A stretch of 64,000 bases of DNA from Rusavskia elegans. Its lineage: Eukaryota; Ascomycota; Lecanoromycetes; Teloschistales; Teloschistaceae. This document shows, in pieces, positions 1 to 11,280 of this stretch (the stretch's first letter is position 1; each line of letters starts with the position of its first letter). The notes beneath the pieces were generated by a model. It did not search any database. It saw only the letters and a list, made by a program, of their open reading frames with translations, and was not told where the DNA came from. The DNA lies in assembly GCA_011316305.1 (NCBI GenBank), contig SAUG01000160.1:42761-106760 (forward strand), written 5' to 3'. Position numbers and translations under genes: made by a program.

Positions 1-3000
1 AAAGTAGCTATAAAAGCCGATAGATAGCTATCTACTAAAAGTTCTATTAGAAAGAACGGCTATAGTAGCTAGAGGCGGCTATAGATAATTAGGTTTATTT
101 ATTTATCTAATCTTTTAGGGAACTTCTATAGTATTATAGATATAATACGACCTTTTCTATATTACTTTTTACCTAGTATAGAAATCGTCTATAGAGTATA
201 AAAAAAGACTTTTTTTCTTTTTTTCTTTTTTTTTTCGCTAATACCTTTATTATATATTTTTAAAAAAGAAATCGACTAAAATTATTTTATCGTATCTAGT
301 TAAAAGAAATTATAATATCTTTTTTTTATTTTCTATATATTTATAATCGTTTAAAAAAGTATAAAATTATAGTTAGTAGTAATATTTATAATAAATATAC
401 TCGGGTTTGGAAATCCTATAATCTTCTAATATCTAATACTATCTATATATTATTTCTTTTATTATTTTTTTATTTCTTTATTCCTATTAAACTTTATAGG
501 GAAACGTTTTAAAAATAAAAAAAAGAAGCTTCGTTCTAATATTATAGGTATTTTTAATAAATATTCCGAAGTTTATTATTATATCGAGTCCTTTTTTAAT
601 TCTAAAAAGGAAATTTATAATAAATATCTTATTTAGAAATCGGATTTCCGCTAACTCTTTAGTAAATAAGCGTATTTTATTATTTATTATCGTGTTTTAA
701 ATAAATATAAAAGTAGTTTTATTATTTAGGAATAATATATATTCTTTTATTTTAATATATTTAATAATCTAAATATATTTTACTTTTCTATTAATTTTAT
801 ACTAGCCGTATAAAAAGTATCTATTAAATTAATACCTATATTTAATTTTGATAATCTAGATCGGTTTTTAAAAAAAATTAACTTCTTTTAATTTCTAGAG
901 ACTATAGGTTTTTAAAAAAGATCTAATAAAAGGTTCTTTTTCTATTATCTTCGGTATCTAAAAAATATATTTATATTATAAATTATTTTAGATTCTTCTA
1001 ATAGCCTAGCTAAATCTAATTTTTTAGCTACTATTTTATTTTATAATAATAAAGGTAGGTACTAATCGAATTTATTATTTTTTTAATTAAATATTTAGTA
1101 TTAGCCCGATATTCTTTTATTTTAATCTATTTAGTTCGGTTTATAGTATTCGATTTTATCTATAACTTTAATTATCCTTTAATATATCTTCCTAATATAG
1201 TTTATTTAAAGTTATTAAATTATTTTTCTACTTTTATTATATTTTTTAGTAAATTATTAACGGAAGTAATAGTATTCTTTCTAGATTTTCGTTTTTTAAA
1301 CTTTTCTATCTTTTTTAAATTTTTAGTCTAAGTTTTTAATTTCTTTATAGTTTATTATTAAAACGATATCTATTTTTTTATATAAAAGATTTTTATAGGC
1401 TAGAAGATATATTATTTATAGTTCTATTTTTTTATCGACTATACTTTCTTCTATTAATTTTTTTAAAATCGATTTTTTTATTTATTTTTTAAAATAATAT
1501 AACTTTTCCAACTTTCGATTATAATAAAGTTTATTATTTTAATTAATCTATACTTTATTTTAACTTCGATATTAAAGATTCTATTATCTTTTATTATTTA
1601 TTTATAGAAATATCCTTTAATTTTATTATAAAATTCTTTTATAATTTTATTATCTTCCTTTCTATTTATAAGAGCTATTATTTATTAACTTCCGATTTTA
1701 ATTTTAAGCGCTATTATAAAGGGTTTTTCGGTTTTATATAGTTTAAAATTAATTATTAGCTTTATTTTCTATATTTTCTTTAGCTTTTTAGAATACTATC
1801 CTATTTCCTTTTTATTTAATAGGTAGATAGAATAAATATTATTAAAGTAGACTAACTAGCTTTTTACTATATATTTATTAAATAATTCCTTTATTATTTT
1901 TATAAAATATACGGTTATTTTAGTTACTTTTTTAATTAGGTAATTTTTTTTAAAGTATTCTATTTTTCTATATAAATAATAAACTTTAGTTTATAATCTT
2001 TTAATTTTAGTAGTATTAAATTCTATTAGGTTTTTTCTAGACTTTTTTTTAATAGATTCTATTTTACTAAATATTTATTTATCTAAATATATTTTATACT
2101 ATCTAGTATTAATCTTTATTATAAATTTAATAAAATATATTAATAAATCTAGTTTTTCGATCGCTATTATAGCTTTTTTAATTTTTATCTAGAATCCTTT
2201 ATAGAAATAGATTTTTAAAACTAAATATTTTTAGTCTATTTTATAAACTAATATTCTAAACTAAATAGTATAGATAGCTATTAACTTTTACTATTTTAGA
2301 ACTATTAGTCTCCTATCTATTACTCTATTTTTATTATTATTTCTAAAAGCTTCTTTTATAGCTATAATAAAATTACTAAAGGTATAGAAAATCTATATTA
2401 TTTTATTTTCTCTTTATCTTTTAAAATTATTAAAGTAATCTTTTATTCGAGACTATATTTAATTAAAAGTAGTCTTTCCTAGATATAATATTATAAATAG
2501 GACTTTAACTATTTTATTCGTAAAATAGTTTATATATAATATAAAGTAGATATTTATTTAAATAATCTATAGTTTTAAGGATTCTTTATTTCTTTTATAG
2601 ATATTTAGTATTACTACTTTAATAGTATTACTTTAATCTATAGGTCGGAATAATAAGACTAATATAGTAAATTATTAAAATATAATATTTCTATATATTA
2701 GAAGGCGTTATATTTAAATCTAGCTATAAATATAGATATAGTCTAAACTACTAAATAGTAAAGGAATTCTAGTATAGATTATTATAACTAATCCTATATA
2801 GCTATAGAGATATAGTTATAATATTATAAAGCGTCTTTATTATAAGATAATTAAAAAGTAAAAAGTAGAAACGTATTTAATAGTTATATTAACGACTAAT
2901 AAAAGAAACTATTTATAGAAATAATAAACGATATATATAATAAAAATAGCCGTAAAAGCTAATAGATAGCCGTCTACTAAAAGTTCTATTAGAAGAAACG

Positions 3001-3089
3001 GCTATAGTAGCTATAGGCGGCTATAGATAATTAGGCTCGCTTATTTAACTAATTTTCTAGGGAACCTCTATAGAATCGTAGACGTAATA
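1..3089 (-). mobile_element. Element A: RIP-degraded Ty3/gypsy-type element, gag-bearing short form
   Basis: The element reads on the minus strand. Its 5' LTR is 2681-3089 (about 409 bp) and the end of its 3' LTR is 1-147, cut by the window edge. The internal part (148-2680, about 2.5 kb) matches that of element F at both ends. The sense start translates, stops ignored, to a fungal gypsy gag. CpA and TpG are nearly absent and TAG replaces CAG throughout, so no reading frame is open. The 5' LTR abuts integrase-like sequence at 3090, so A appears inserted into element C. There is no reverse transcriptase in the internal part, so it was probably non-autonomous. Confidence 0.7.
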
Positions 3090-6000
3090 AATAGATTCTA
3101 AGATAGATTTCTAGTATTTAATTTATTTTTTCTATTTATCCGTTTATTTATAGGTAGAACGATATTAATATAGTCTATTCCGTTCCTACTATTCGTATTA
3201 ATTCTTTTATAAAATTTAAAATAAATAGTTTATTTCTATCTAAAATAATTCTTTCTATAATTTTATTTTTATAGAATACCGTTCGTAATAGTAAAAAGAT
3301 AAACTATTCTGCCGTTATTATTATTTTATATAATACGAATCTTATATATTTTATAAATCTATTAATAATTATTACTATTATATTATATAATATTTATATA
3401 TATAGGCTAACTGACTTTCGTAATCTTATAATAAAGTCTAATATATTTTATTAATAAAATATACTTAGTATTTATATTAGCTAGAGCTTATTTACTAGCT
3501 TCTAACGACTTTTCTTTACTATTATATATTTAGACTGGCCGGTTCGGGTCGGGTTTTCGTCGAATCGTCGGATATCTAATTCGGTTTTAGTAATCCGACC
3601 TAGATTCGACCTACTAAATAGTCGGGTCGGATTATAAATTCTAATCCGATTTTCGGATCGGATTATAGATTTTAATTTAAAAACTCGACCCGAAAATCCG
3701 ACCCGACCCGACTTATAATTATATTTAATAGATAAAAATAAAAGTAATTATAGATAATATAAAATAGTAATATATTCTATTTAATACTAGTTTATAAAAC
3801 GGTTACCTATAAATATTAAATTATCTACCGGTACTATATAAATAGTATTATCTTCCTCTAAATAATTCTATAGATATATATCTTTTTTCTAGAACTTTTA
3901 ATCTTTTAGAACTTATTATTAACTAGCTATTATTACGTCCCGAGCTATACCTCTAGATTCTATATTAATCTTTTAATAAACTGGGCGTCCTTCTATTAAA
4001 TAGTAATACGCTTAGTATAGATTATAGCTAGTTAATAATCTATAAAAAATAAGTATAGGCGGATATATATAGTAATATAGTAAAATAATATAGATATATA
4101 GGTACTAAATAATAATACGAATAGTATTAACTATTTAATAGATAATAATAAATAGTATATATTAATATTAGAAATACCTAAAGTCTTTAGTATAGCGTTA
4201 GAAAAAAATAGGATTTATAGGTAGTATAATATAGAAAAAAAATTATATTTTAATACTAGAATTATATTTTTAATCGCGATTTTAGCGTTTTAATAGATCG
4301 AACCCGGGTATCCGACTCCGACTCGGGTTTAAATCGGGTCGAACTATAGAAAAACCCGATCTAATTTAGGTCGGGTTAGATTTAACTATAATCCGATTTA
4401 GGTCGGGTCGAATTAGTTAATCTAGATTCGAAACCCGATCCGACAGCCAGTCTATATATATTCCGGGCAGTTTTTAATAAATTCTTCGATATATTTTTTA
4501 AATATAAGTAGATTAGTCTTTTTTTAAATACTTTTTAGTATTTTTATAATTTTTTAATATCTAGCTATTTTAGGATTATATATTTATTAAATTATCTTAT
4601 TTATTTTTTCCGAGGCTTCGGCTCTTTTAAAGATATTTTCTATTTTTTTTAAAAGAGGTCTAGATATTTTTTTAGTAGCTTTATAATCTATTCTTCTATT
4701 TAAAATATCTATAACTATATTATTAGTATCTTTAATATATTTTATTTCAAAGTTATAGTAGGTTATTATTTCTACCTACTTTATTTATCTTTAATTAAAT
4801 TTCTTATTAACTAATAAAGATAAAAGATTTTTATATTTAATATATACTACTACTTTTTTATTAGTTCTACTCGTATATATTTTCTAGTATATAAAGTTTA
4901 TAATAATTACTAGTATCTCTTTATCTATTATTATATAGTTAACTTCTACTAGTATTAACTTTCTAAAATAGTATTTAAAGGGTTTTTTTTTTTTAGAAAA
5001 TATATAATCCTATTACTCGGTCTAAAGCGTCTATATAGAAAATAATCTATTTATTAGGATCGAAGATTACTAAAGCCTTTTCGGATATAAAACTTTATTT
5101 AAATCTTTAAATACTTTGTTCTAGGTACGTATCTATTAAAAGGGTATATTATTTCGATATAGATTTATAAATAAGACCGTTTTTTTTATATATTCTTCTA
5201 TTATATTCTAGTAGAATCCGGTAAATTTTAAAAAACTTTAAATATCGTTTTTATTTTTTGTACTAGCTATTTCTATATTATTTATTATTTATTTACCTTT
5301 CTAGTAATACTCCTAAATTTAATTATATATCTAAAAAATATAACTTCGTATTTATAAAATTTCGACTTTTTTTTTTAATTTTAAAGTTATATTTTCGGAA
5401 TTTTTATAATATTTTATAAATATATTATATATATCCTTTTTTTATTTTAGAAAAAATTAGTATATTATCTATATATACTATAATAAAGATATTAAAATAT
5501 TTATATAATATTTTATTAACTATATATTATAGGGTCGCCGATATATTTATTAATTAAAAAGATATAACTAAATATTCGAATAGTCCGTATTTTATTTAAA
5601 ACGTCGTTTTCTATTAATTTACGGCTTTAATTTATAGTAAATTAAACGTATCTTCTAGATTAAATTTTATAAAAAATCTAGCCCTTCTGATCCTATTCTT
5701 TAAGTCGGCTAAAAGTAATAATAGATATTTATCTTTTTATATTACTATATTATATTTTCTGAAATCGATATAAAATCGGAAATTACTATTTTTTTAGAAA
5801 TAAATATAATCGGTTATTCTATTCTTAATTAAAAATACTATATATATCTTCTTTTAAAATTATAGTCGATATATTATTTTAATACTTTTAACTAATTATT
5901 TTTAAATCTATAAATTAGCCTATCCTTTAGTTTTTCCGAATCTATTATAATAATTTTATAGTCTTTCTAGATATAAGCCGGTAAAGATAGCTTTTTTTTT

Positions 6001-6922
6001 AATTCCTTTAATATATTCTAGAATTTTTTAAAAAGTTATAGAATTTTATCTATAATAGCTAATTTCTTTTTAGTCTATTATTTCCGAATAAAGATACTAT
6101 ATATTTTATATATTTCGGCTAGTTTTTTAGATATACTAAAAAAATAGTTTCCTATTTTTATCTATATTATTTTCTAAACGATTTCTAGATTCTATAATAT
6201 AAGTTATAAAATACCTAAATATATATCTTTTTATATTTTTATAATATTAAAAAGAATTCTTTTATTATATCTATTACTTTATATCTATAGAGGTTTAGTC
6301 TAATATTTAAATCTAACGAATTCTATTTTATTAATAGTTCCTATAAAGTAAGGTTCTATTTTTCTAATTAAAGGGACGTTAAATCTTTTCGCGTATTCTT
6401 TTAATATAATATTCCGAGTAGCTTCTAAATTAACTAAATCTTCTATAGATAGTCTAAATAATATTAGTTAGATAAAAATCTAATTTTTATCTATTTTCCG
6501 GAATTATTAAAATATAATATCTCTATATATTAAAGGGCGTTATACTCGAGCCTAACTATAGCCGTAGATATAATCTAAGCTACTAAATAGTAAAGAAGTT
6601 CTAATATAGATTATTATAACTAATTCTATATAGCTTTAGAAGTACGGTTAAAATATTATAAGATATCTTTATTATAAGATAATTAAAAAGAAAATAGTAG
6701 AAACGTATTTAATAATTATATTAATAACTAACGAGAAAAACTATCTATAGAAGTAAAAGACGATATATATATTAAAAGTAGCTATAAAGGCCGATAGATA
6801 ACTATCTACTAAAAGTCCCGTTAGGAAAGACGGCTATAGCGGCTATAGGCGGCTATAGATAATTAGGCTCGTTTATCTAACTAATCTTTCTAGAAAACCT
6901 CTATAGAGTCGTGGACGTAACA
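3090..6922 (-). mobile_element. Element C: Ty3/gypsy pol-bearing element, RIP-degraded
   Basis: LTR 6513-6922 is the sense 5' LTR, same family as the LTRs of A, D and F. Eleven bases after it the sequence jumps into pol, so gag seems deleted. In the minus sense, with stops ignored, a protease-linked segment (about 6480-6150) is followed by a clear Ty3/gypsy reverse transcriptase (about 6100-4900) with an FEYLVM motif and a YIDN box (YxDD altered by G-to-A). RNase H and an integrase with a CPE-type zinc-finger cysteine near 4470 and TDGQTE-like remnants near 3150 follow. The integrase is interrupted by M1 (3533-4452) and cut at 3090 by element A. No frame is open. Confidence 0.75.
3533..4452. 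mobile_element. M1: TIR element with CGGGTC-rich ends
   Basis: Starts GACTGGCCGG and ends in the near-complement CCGACAGCCAGTC, with TA on both sides. The first and last 150-190 bp are packed with imperfect CGGGTC/GACCCG repeats; the centre is AT-rich and has no recognisable gene. It sits inside the integrase of element C. The family recurs at M2-M9. TA flanks would fit a Tc1/mariner-type MITE, but the AT-rich context makes the target duplication uncertain. Confidence 0.65.
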
Positions 6923-7160
6923 ATATAGTAGAAATATTAGAAGCTGATAATTATATATAATGTCGAGGAAGGATTGATTATATAATATTTAAATATAGTA
7001 GAGGATTCGTAATCGAATAAAGAAAGAAATAGTCAAATAGAAGTAATTGACTGCGCTATAAATCTTGCCTGACGAATTATATACCTTTGGCTGTAAAAAT
7101 TTCTTTATACGTAAAATATAACAATCGTTACGGTATATAACGTTAATAGAATATATATAT
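6923..7160 (+). repeat. Left arm of a large inverted repeat
   Basis: This segment matches, in reverse complement, about 10420-10690, with RIP-like transitions between the two. Shared stretches include the run around GCGCTATAAATCTTGCC here and its complement near 10520. The arms enclose about 3.3 kb holding M2, M3, M4 and unassigned sequence. They could be long terminal inverted repeats of one element or two inverted copies of a repeat. Confidence 0.55.
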
Positions 7161-7204
7161 ATATATGAAAACTCAATATAACCCTAGATAGAAGCCTTCC
7201 AGAA

Positions 7205-7555
7205 AGGAAAGTAATTATATATCTTTCTATTATATTCTATAGAGCTACTAACGCTATATTTTTTATTCTATCGATTTTTTTTATCTATATTTTTAGTAGC
7301 GATATCGGTAAAGATTTCGCGATATAGTCTAACGAAAGGTATTTTAAAAATAAAAAATTCAAAGTCTTTCTAATATCTATAGATTTATCCAAAAATAATA
7401 GTTTTAGATTTCTATTTATATTTCTCTCGATGGATTATTAGCTAGACTATTTAGATAATATTATTCTAGAGTATTATCAATATTATAATACTATAAATTT
7501 TTTTTTTATCTTTTATTTTGTTTTTTCCGATTCTATTTTCTACAATTTTCGCTAT
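7205..7555 (+). repeat. Block B, copy 1 (about 350 bp direct repeat)
   Basis: Direct repeat of 8890-9240; both contain GTAGCGATATCGGTAAAG. Copy 1 lies upstream of the right half of M2, copy 2 inside M3. No coding potential seen. Confidence 0.55.
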
Positions 7556-7839
7556 ACTTTTATAAAACGGAATTAATTTTAAATCTAAAATAATTTTAAT
7601 ATTATTATATAAATAATTCCATTATTTTAATATATTATTTCTGATTAGAATAATATATACTATAAATTACGCTACGATAAATAAAAGTAACGAAAAACTA
7701 ATAATAGTATAAAGTTTAATATAATACGGTATATAATATATTAATATTTTATTTTAATAGTTAACTATTAAAGAATAGAAAATTAGAAATAAAATATATC
7801 GATATTTTATTTTACGTTTATATAATAGTATTATAGAAA

Positions 7840-8194
7840 GGTAATATAGATATTTATTTACTAAATAATAATATAAATAATCTAAACTCTTCAATAGATT
7901 ATAATAAATAATATATTTTAATATTTTAATATATTAATATTAGAAATATTCAAAATCTTTAATATATTATTAGAAAAAAATAGAGATTTGTAAATAGTAT
8001 AATATATAAAAAAAATTGAAATTTAATATTGGAATGATATTTTTGTATATAATTTTAGTATTTTAGAAAATTAAATTCGAATATCCGATTTCGACCCGAG
8101 TTCGAATCGGATCGAACTATAAAAAAATTCGATTCGATTCGGATTAGATCGGGTTAGTTAATTTAGATTCGAAACCCGAACCGACGGCCAATCT
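7840..8194. mobile_element. M2: right part of a TIR element, left end not found
   Basis: The sequence aligns with the right half of M1 (about 4090-4452), including the GTTAGAAAAAAATAG stretch and the CGGGTC-rich terminus, and ends CCGACGGCCAATC followed by TA. I could not see a matching left terminus. Block B copy 1 lies just upstream. Confidence 0.5.
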
Positions 8195-8315
8195 AGATAT
8201 AATCAGCAGGTAGATCAAAATTCTGAAAAGATAGATTTTTAAAATAAATTAAATTCTAAAGATTGTATTTTTTAGACTTTTTAAAAATAGTAATAATAGT
8301 AGCGATATATATCTA

Positions 8316-9510
8316 GACTGGTCGGTTCGGATCGGATTTTCGTCGAACTATCGAATATCTGATCAAATTTTAGTAATCCGACCCGGATTTAACTCGTTAA
8401 ACGGTCGAGTCGGATTATAGATTCTAATTCGATTTTCGGGTCGGATTATAAATTTTAATCTAAAATTCCGACCCGAAAATCCGATCCGACCTAATTTATA
8501 ATTATTTTCGATAATTAAATATAGAAATAGTTATAGAAAATATAAAATAGTATAATATTTTATTTAATACTAGTTTATATAATAGTTTTCTAAAAATATT
8601 AGTTTATATATTAATACTATATCAATAATATTATACTTTTCTATATAAATTTATAGATATATTTTACTTTTTCTTAAAATTTTTAATTTTTTAAAGTTTA
8701 TTATTAACTAGCTATCGTTATATTTTCGGCTATACCTTTAGATTCTATATTAACTTTTAAAAATACTAGACGTCTTTTTATTAAATAGTAATATATTTGG
8801 TATAGATTATAGCTAGTTAATAATCTATAAAAAATAGATATAGTCGAATATATATAGTAATAGAATAGAATATTATATTTATTTATTAAGAAAATAATTA
8901 TATATCCTTCTATTGTATTCTATAAAACTACTAACGCTATATTTTATATTCTATCGATTTTTCTATTTATATTTATAGTAGCGATATCGGTAAAGATTTC
9001 GCGATATAGTCTAGTAAAAGGTACTTTAGAAATAAAAGATTCGAAACCTTTCTAATATCTATAGATTTTTTATAAAATTATAGTTTTAAATTTCTATTTA
9101 TATTTTTTTAAAAAAATTATTAGCTAGATTATTTAAAATATATTATTCTAGAATTTTACCGATACTATAGCGCTATAAAATATTCTTTTATCTTTTTTTT
9201 TACTTTTTCCGATTTTATTTCTTCGAGTTTTTACTATATCTCTATAGTATATCGTTAGGAAAAAATAGAGATTTATAGACAGTATAATATAGAAAATAAA
9301 TTATAATTTAATATTAGAATGATATATTTATATACGATTTTAGTATTTTAGTAAATCGAATCTAGATACCCGACCCCGACCCGGGTTCGAATCGAATCGA
9401 ACTATAGAAAAACCTAACCCGATTTAAGTCGGGTTAGATTTAACTATAACCCGACTTAGATCGAGTCGGATTAGCTAATCTAGATTCGAAACCCGATCCG
9501 ACGGCCAGTC
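8316..9510. mobile_element. M3: TIR element carrying block B
   Basis: Starts GACTGGTCGG and ends CCGACGGCCAGTC, TA on each side. It aligns with M1 over both ends, but its middle holds block B (about 8890-9240), absent from M1. No open frame was seen. Flanks read ATATATCTA-like on both sides, which hints at a longer target duplication but may be chance in AT-rich DNA. Confidence 0.6.
8890..9240 (+). repeat. Block B, copy 2
   Basis: Direct repeat of 7205-7555 with transitions, lying inside M3. It looks like an insertion or an internal segment lost from M1. Confidence 0.55.
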
Positions 9511-10283
9511 TATATATATCTATAAAGATTTTAAATTGTTCCGAAACTAAAATTATTGCGAAAGATTGTTACGTTCCGAAAATACAACGTATTTAGAAGG
9601 AACTTTCTTCCTTGAATCAGAAAAGGAATTTAAAAAACCAAAAAATATATTTCTGAAATTGATATATCGAGCCATTCTACGCCATTCGTATGATATCAGC
9701 TATTAAACTATTATTTCCAATACCAATCGACGTATTATTAGTAGATTTTCTCTCGCGGCATCTTTCGGATACTACTATAAACTTTATACAAGCGCGTCGC
9801 GAGATATTTTTACTTTATAACTCGTTTATTAGATTATTAGTAAAGGGCTACCGTCTATTTTATCTATAACTAATATTTTCTTTCGAAATATCTCGTTTAT
9901 TATAGTATTAATATATAATATTTAACCTTTCTTTTTCCTTTAATATTATTTTCTAGTATTTCAATCGCTTTTTCCTCTACTATTACTATAGATCTAGAGT
10001 TACTATCACTACTAACAGACGTTATCTACTATATTTTTAACGAGTTTTATATCGCGATTACTATTTATATATAAATATACGAATATACAATCTCTAAACG
10101 CTATATTAAAACTAATAGTAAAATATTTACCGAGTTATCTTTAGCTACGTTTAAAATAAAAAACAAGTCTGTAATAGTTATAAAATTAGATATAATATAA
10201 TAGCTAAATATAATTATCCATTCCTTTTAGAAAGTTTTTTTTTAAAATAATATTAAATCTTTTTATATATATATATATATAAA
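9511..10283. other. Unassigned AT-rich sequence, no gene
   Basis: RIP-like sequence between M3 and M4. It keeps some CpA/TpG and CpG (for example near 9690-9800), so it is less mutated than the gypsy elements. No open frame or family was recognised; it is probably the interior of the element bounded by the inverted repeat. Confidence 0.4.
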
Positions 10284-10414
10284 GATTGGCCGTTTTCGGT
10301 TCTAATATTAGGAACCAACCCGAACTATTTTTATAGGTCGGATTAAACTAACTCGTTTAAATTTAAATCGGATTTCCGAAATATCGATAGAAATTCGTAT
10401 CGAAATAGCCAGTC
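10284..10414. mobile_element. M4: very short TIR element (about 131 bp)
   Basis: Starts GATTGGCCG and ends ATAGCCAGTC, with TA next to the right end. Only the two CGGGTC-like subterminal regions remain. Confidence 0.5.
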
Positions 10415-10419
10415 TATAT

Positions 10420-10690
10420 ATATATATAGATTTTATTAACGTTATATACGGCAACGATTATTTTATTTTACGTATAAAAATCTTTTACAGCTAAAGATAT
10501 AAAGCATTTTATCAGACAAGATTTCCAGCGCAGTTAATTATATTAACTATTTTCTCCTTTATTTGATTACGAATCTTCTATTATATAAATATTATTTCGT
10601 TAATCGTACTCTTCGGTCTATCAGTCTTTCTTCGACGTTATAAATAATTATAAATATTAAAAATCTCCGCTATATCTATCTACTATATTT
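10420..10690 (-). repeat. Right arm of the large inverted repeat
   Basis: Reverse-complement partner of 6923-7160. The best-preserved part is about 10430-10640. It lies between M4 and M5. Confidence 0.55.
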
Positions 10691-10834
10691 CGAAGTAATT
10701 ATATATAGTTATTATCTAGACTATATTTATTATATAACCCGTATTTAAATATTCCGTTAAACTATTAAAATAATTTTTAACTCGCGTAGTTTTGAAAGAG
10801 TCGTTAGCTATAGAGTCGCTAGCTAGTATACTTA

Positions 10835-11248
10835 GACTAGCCGGTTCGGATCGGGTTTTCGTCGAATTATCGGATATCCGATCCGATTTTAGTAATCTAA
10901 TTCGGATCCGACCCGAGTTTTAACAGATCGAATCCGGGTCGAATTATTTAGTAATCCGATCCGGACTCGACTCGATTAAATAATATATTTAATATATTAA
11001 TAATTTTATATTTTAATAAAAATAATATATTTAGATAATATATTTCTCCGAATTAGAATCTTTTTAGCTAGCGTAATTAATTAATTAGAGTTTTTTTAGT
11101 AAATTCGTATAGAAGTTATACTAATTTTATACCTTTATACTAAAGCTTGGCGTTTTTTCGGGTTATATCGAGTTAGCTAGCCCGGGTTCGAAATCCGGCC
11201 GGATCGGATTAGCTAACTCGGGTTCGAAATTCGATTCGACGGCCAATC
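10835..11248. mobile_element. M5: TIR element (about 414 bp)
   Basis: Starts GACTAGCCGGTTCGG and ends CGACGGCCAATC with TA flanks. Ends carry CGGGTC-like arrays with transitions; the centre is AT-rich. Closest in length and layout to M6. Confidence 0.6.
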
Positions 11249-11280
11249 TAAATATACTAGCTACTATAGCTAGAAGCTTT

